This document shows positions 62,212 to 64,000 of a stretch of DNA of 64,000 nt, piece after piece; within the stretch, counting starts at the first letter, position 1, and the number at the start of each line of letters is the position of its first letter. A program made the position numbers and the translations under genes. The DNA lies in NCBI RefSeq assembly GCF_900699015.1, contig NZ_LR217737.1, positions 620,001 to 684,000 on the forward strand. The letters are read 5' to 3'. The notes beneath the pieces were generated by a model. The model was not told the origin of the DNA, searched no databases, and saw only the letters and a program-made list of their open reading frames with translations. Source of the stretch: Erwinia_E haradaeae_E (lineage in GTDB: Bacteria > Pseudomonadota > Gammaproteobacteria > Enterobacterales > Enterobacteriaceae).

Positions 62212-64000
62212 CTACAAGTCTTATTTCTATATTAATATTAAAATCATATAAATAGATTACGACTTATATCTCTGGCATAAAGAAAAAGATTTATCAACAT
62301 AATATAACTCTCTGTATCAATAACAGTATAAATTCTTATTTTAAAATTTATTAATTGAGTATATTTTTATGTAAAAACGCTAAACAAACAAATAATATAA
62401 TCTAGATTGGTTTTCAGAATTAACAGATTACCTTTTTATGATGAGTGATTACCATCCACAAATGAAAAATAAAGCGATTATCATCATAATAATGCTACTC
62501 ATAAAAATACAATAATTTTATACATCAACATGAATTAGAAATAATTATAAACTAAAGATTTATAAATAAATAAAAATAGAGATATTTAAACAATCCATCA
62601 TGAGATATTAGTGATCAAAATAATTATTTTCATAGTAAGTAAAACAGTCATCAAGATTAAAATCACACCTCCTACATCAAAAATGATTTATACTATCAGT
62701 TATCAAAACTTGATATCAGATCTGTATTATTTTTATAAATAATTAATTAAATATATTCCGTATACATAGAAACCATAAAAACACCAGTTAATGTGTTTAT
62801 TAATAAAATAAGATGGATAACTGATATTATTATTTATCATGGTTAAAAACCAGTTATCTTATTGATTGCTATATACTTTTCAACAAGCAATACAAAATTT
62901 GTATTCTAAATCAAATCTATTAAGTCCTGATCAACCCAAAATTATTATAATTAATATTAATATATATGTCTATTCTATAGCATATACAATCTCTTAAAAA
63001 TTACCATCTATAAAGATCTTACCATTTAAGAAATTATACTCTATATCATAGGCAATCTGAAATCTATTTAATATATATAATTTAGATAAACCTATCATAA
63101 TAGGTTATTATTACTCATTTCTTAGATAAGTGGCCATACCTTGTTATTGATAAAAGCTACCAATTTTAGTATTATAAAAATAATTTTTATATGAAAATCT
63201 CAGAACAGATATAAAATATTAAATTTTCCTACATTTGTTCTGAAAAACTTATAAAAATATAGTTTTAATATTTTTGTAGATTTTTAATTTTTAATAAAAA
63301 TGAAAGGAAGACTAATAAACACCTACTAATCTGATCTAGTACAAATAAAAAAATCAATCAACTCTTAAAAATCACTTATAAAGTGAAAAATCTTTCATAT
63401 TTCATATTCTGAAAACTACGATGATCTCAGTTCAATATAACATATATGATAAAAAATTATGTATATTAAAATATAATAAAATACAATCGATGTATCATAT
63501 TAACAATCATATGTCTGAGTTGACATAACATAAATAACATTAATCATAAACTATTTTGATTCATAAAAAACGCAAGACATAGATATACCTAATATACTAT
63601 TTTAGATCTATTATCAATAGAAACTAATTATCAAATTATTTATACAAAACCAAAATCTATATTAAGAAAATCTACGTGAAACATAATAATATTAAATAAT
63701 TAAAATGATCAAAACTTAGTGATATACTTATTCTATAAAAAATATCTATATTACAATGACTTAATGTAGTATTTCATATCTTATATTTTCATTTACATAT
63801 AAAAATTTATAAAAATGTCTTCTTTTAGAAGATTAATAAGATATAAAATAATGACAAAGAATCAGATGACTTATTAACTTAGATGATTAAACCTCATGTA
63901 TTTTTTGATCTTAGATTATCTGAAAAATAAAATACATTTAAGATAACATAAATCTTAAACCAAAAGGATTCAGAAAGATATGGTCCCCTAACAGTGTTTT

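Larger units (their letters stand above)
60520..64000. other. 3.5-kb gene-free stretch after mrcB
   Basis: No gene is recognisable in any frame, and no tRNA, rRNA or obvious DnaA-box cluster was seen. It contains several small inverted repeats: TATAGTG/CACTATA near 60591-60606, TATCGTATATACGATA at 60980-60995, and two listed separately. This is the longest empty stretch of the window and runs to its edge. Confidence 0.6.

Noticed and set aside
60520..64000. Replication origin in the large empty stretch
   Set aside because: Extreme AT content is shared by all gaps, and no cluster of DnaA boxes or neighbouring dnaA/dnaN/gidA genes is visible.
1..64000. CRISPR arrays, prophage genes, toxin-antitoxin pairs or secretion systems
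   Set aside because: No repeat-spacer pattern and no such proteins appear; all intact genes are ordinary housekeeping genes.

Overview
This window looks like a piece of the chromosome of a degenerating insect-type endosymbiont of the order Enterobacterales. The protein sequences align almost without gaps to the enterobacterial versions I remember, gene order keeps many E. coli-like blocks, the DNA is very AT-rich, and long stretches hold no gene. Adding up the called genes gives about 39.7 kb of 64 kb (about 62% coding), which is low for a bacterium and typical of a genome still eroding. No rRNA, tRNA, CRISPR array, prophage or insertion sequence is recognisable, and I cannot name the species.

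Layout. 3.3-19.3 kb is the division and cell-wall (dcw) cluster, all on the + strand: ftsI, murE, murF, mraY, murD, ftsW, murG (broken by one base), murC, ddlB, [ftsQ relic], ftsA, ftsZ, lpxC. It is followed by a DUF721 gene on the - strand, a relic of secM, and secA. 24.4-28.6 kb holds the EF-P pair (epmB/efp, divergent) and an rsxE-nth pair. 29-36 kb holds tpiA, prfB-lysS, kdsA and tyrS. After a 3.3 kb empty stretch, 39.6-45.7 kb holds the prs/ispE/lolB block (-) and prfA-prmC (+), with a hemA-sized gap between them. 45.8-51.1 kb is secF, secD and tgt (-), with a yajC-sized gap. 51.7-60.5 kb has ydiK, the divergent pgpB/ribA pair and mrcB. The last 3.5 kb is empty.

Together the genes describe a cell that still builds a Gram-negative envelope: peptidoglycan precursors (murC-F, mraY, murG, ddlB), polymerases (mrcB, ftsW, ftsI), lipid-carrier recycling (pgpB), LPS (lpxC, kdsA), lipoprotein delivery (lolB) and Sec export (secA, secD, secF). 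Translation (prfA, prfB, prmC, lysS, tyrS, efp, epmB, tgt), isoprenoid (ispE), PRPP (prs), riboflavin (ribA) and glycolytic (tpiA) functions are also kept.

The most interesting signals are losses frozen in place. A secM fossil just upstream of secA still reads IRAGP, but its arrest-motif tryptophan is a TGA stop. The ftsQ, ftsL, yajC and probably hemA slots contain decayed traces. murG carries a one-base deletion, prfB has lost its programmed frameshift, and rsxE survives without the rest of its complex. I found no convincing new multi-gene system.
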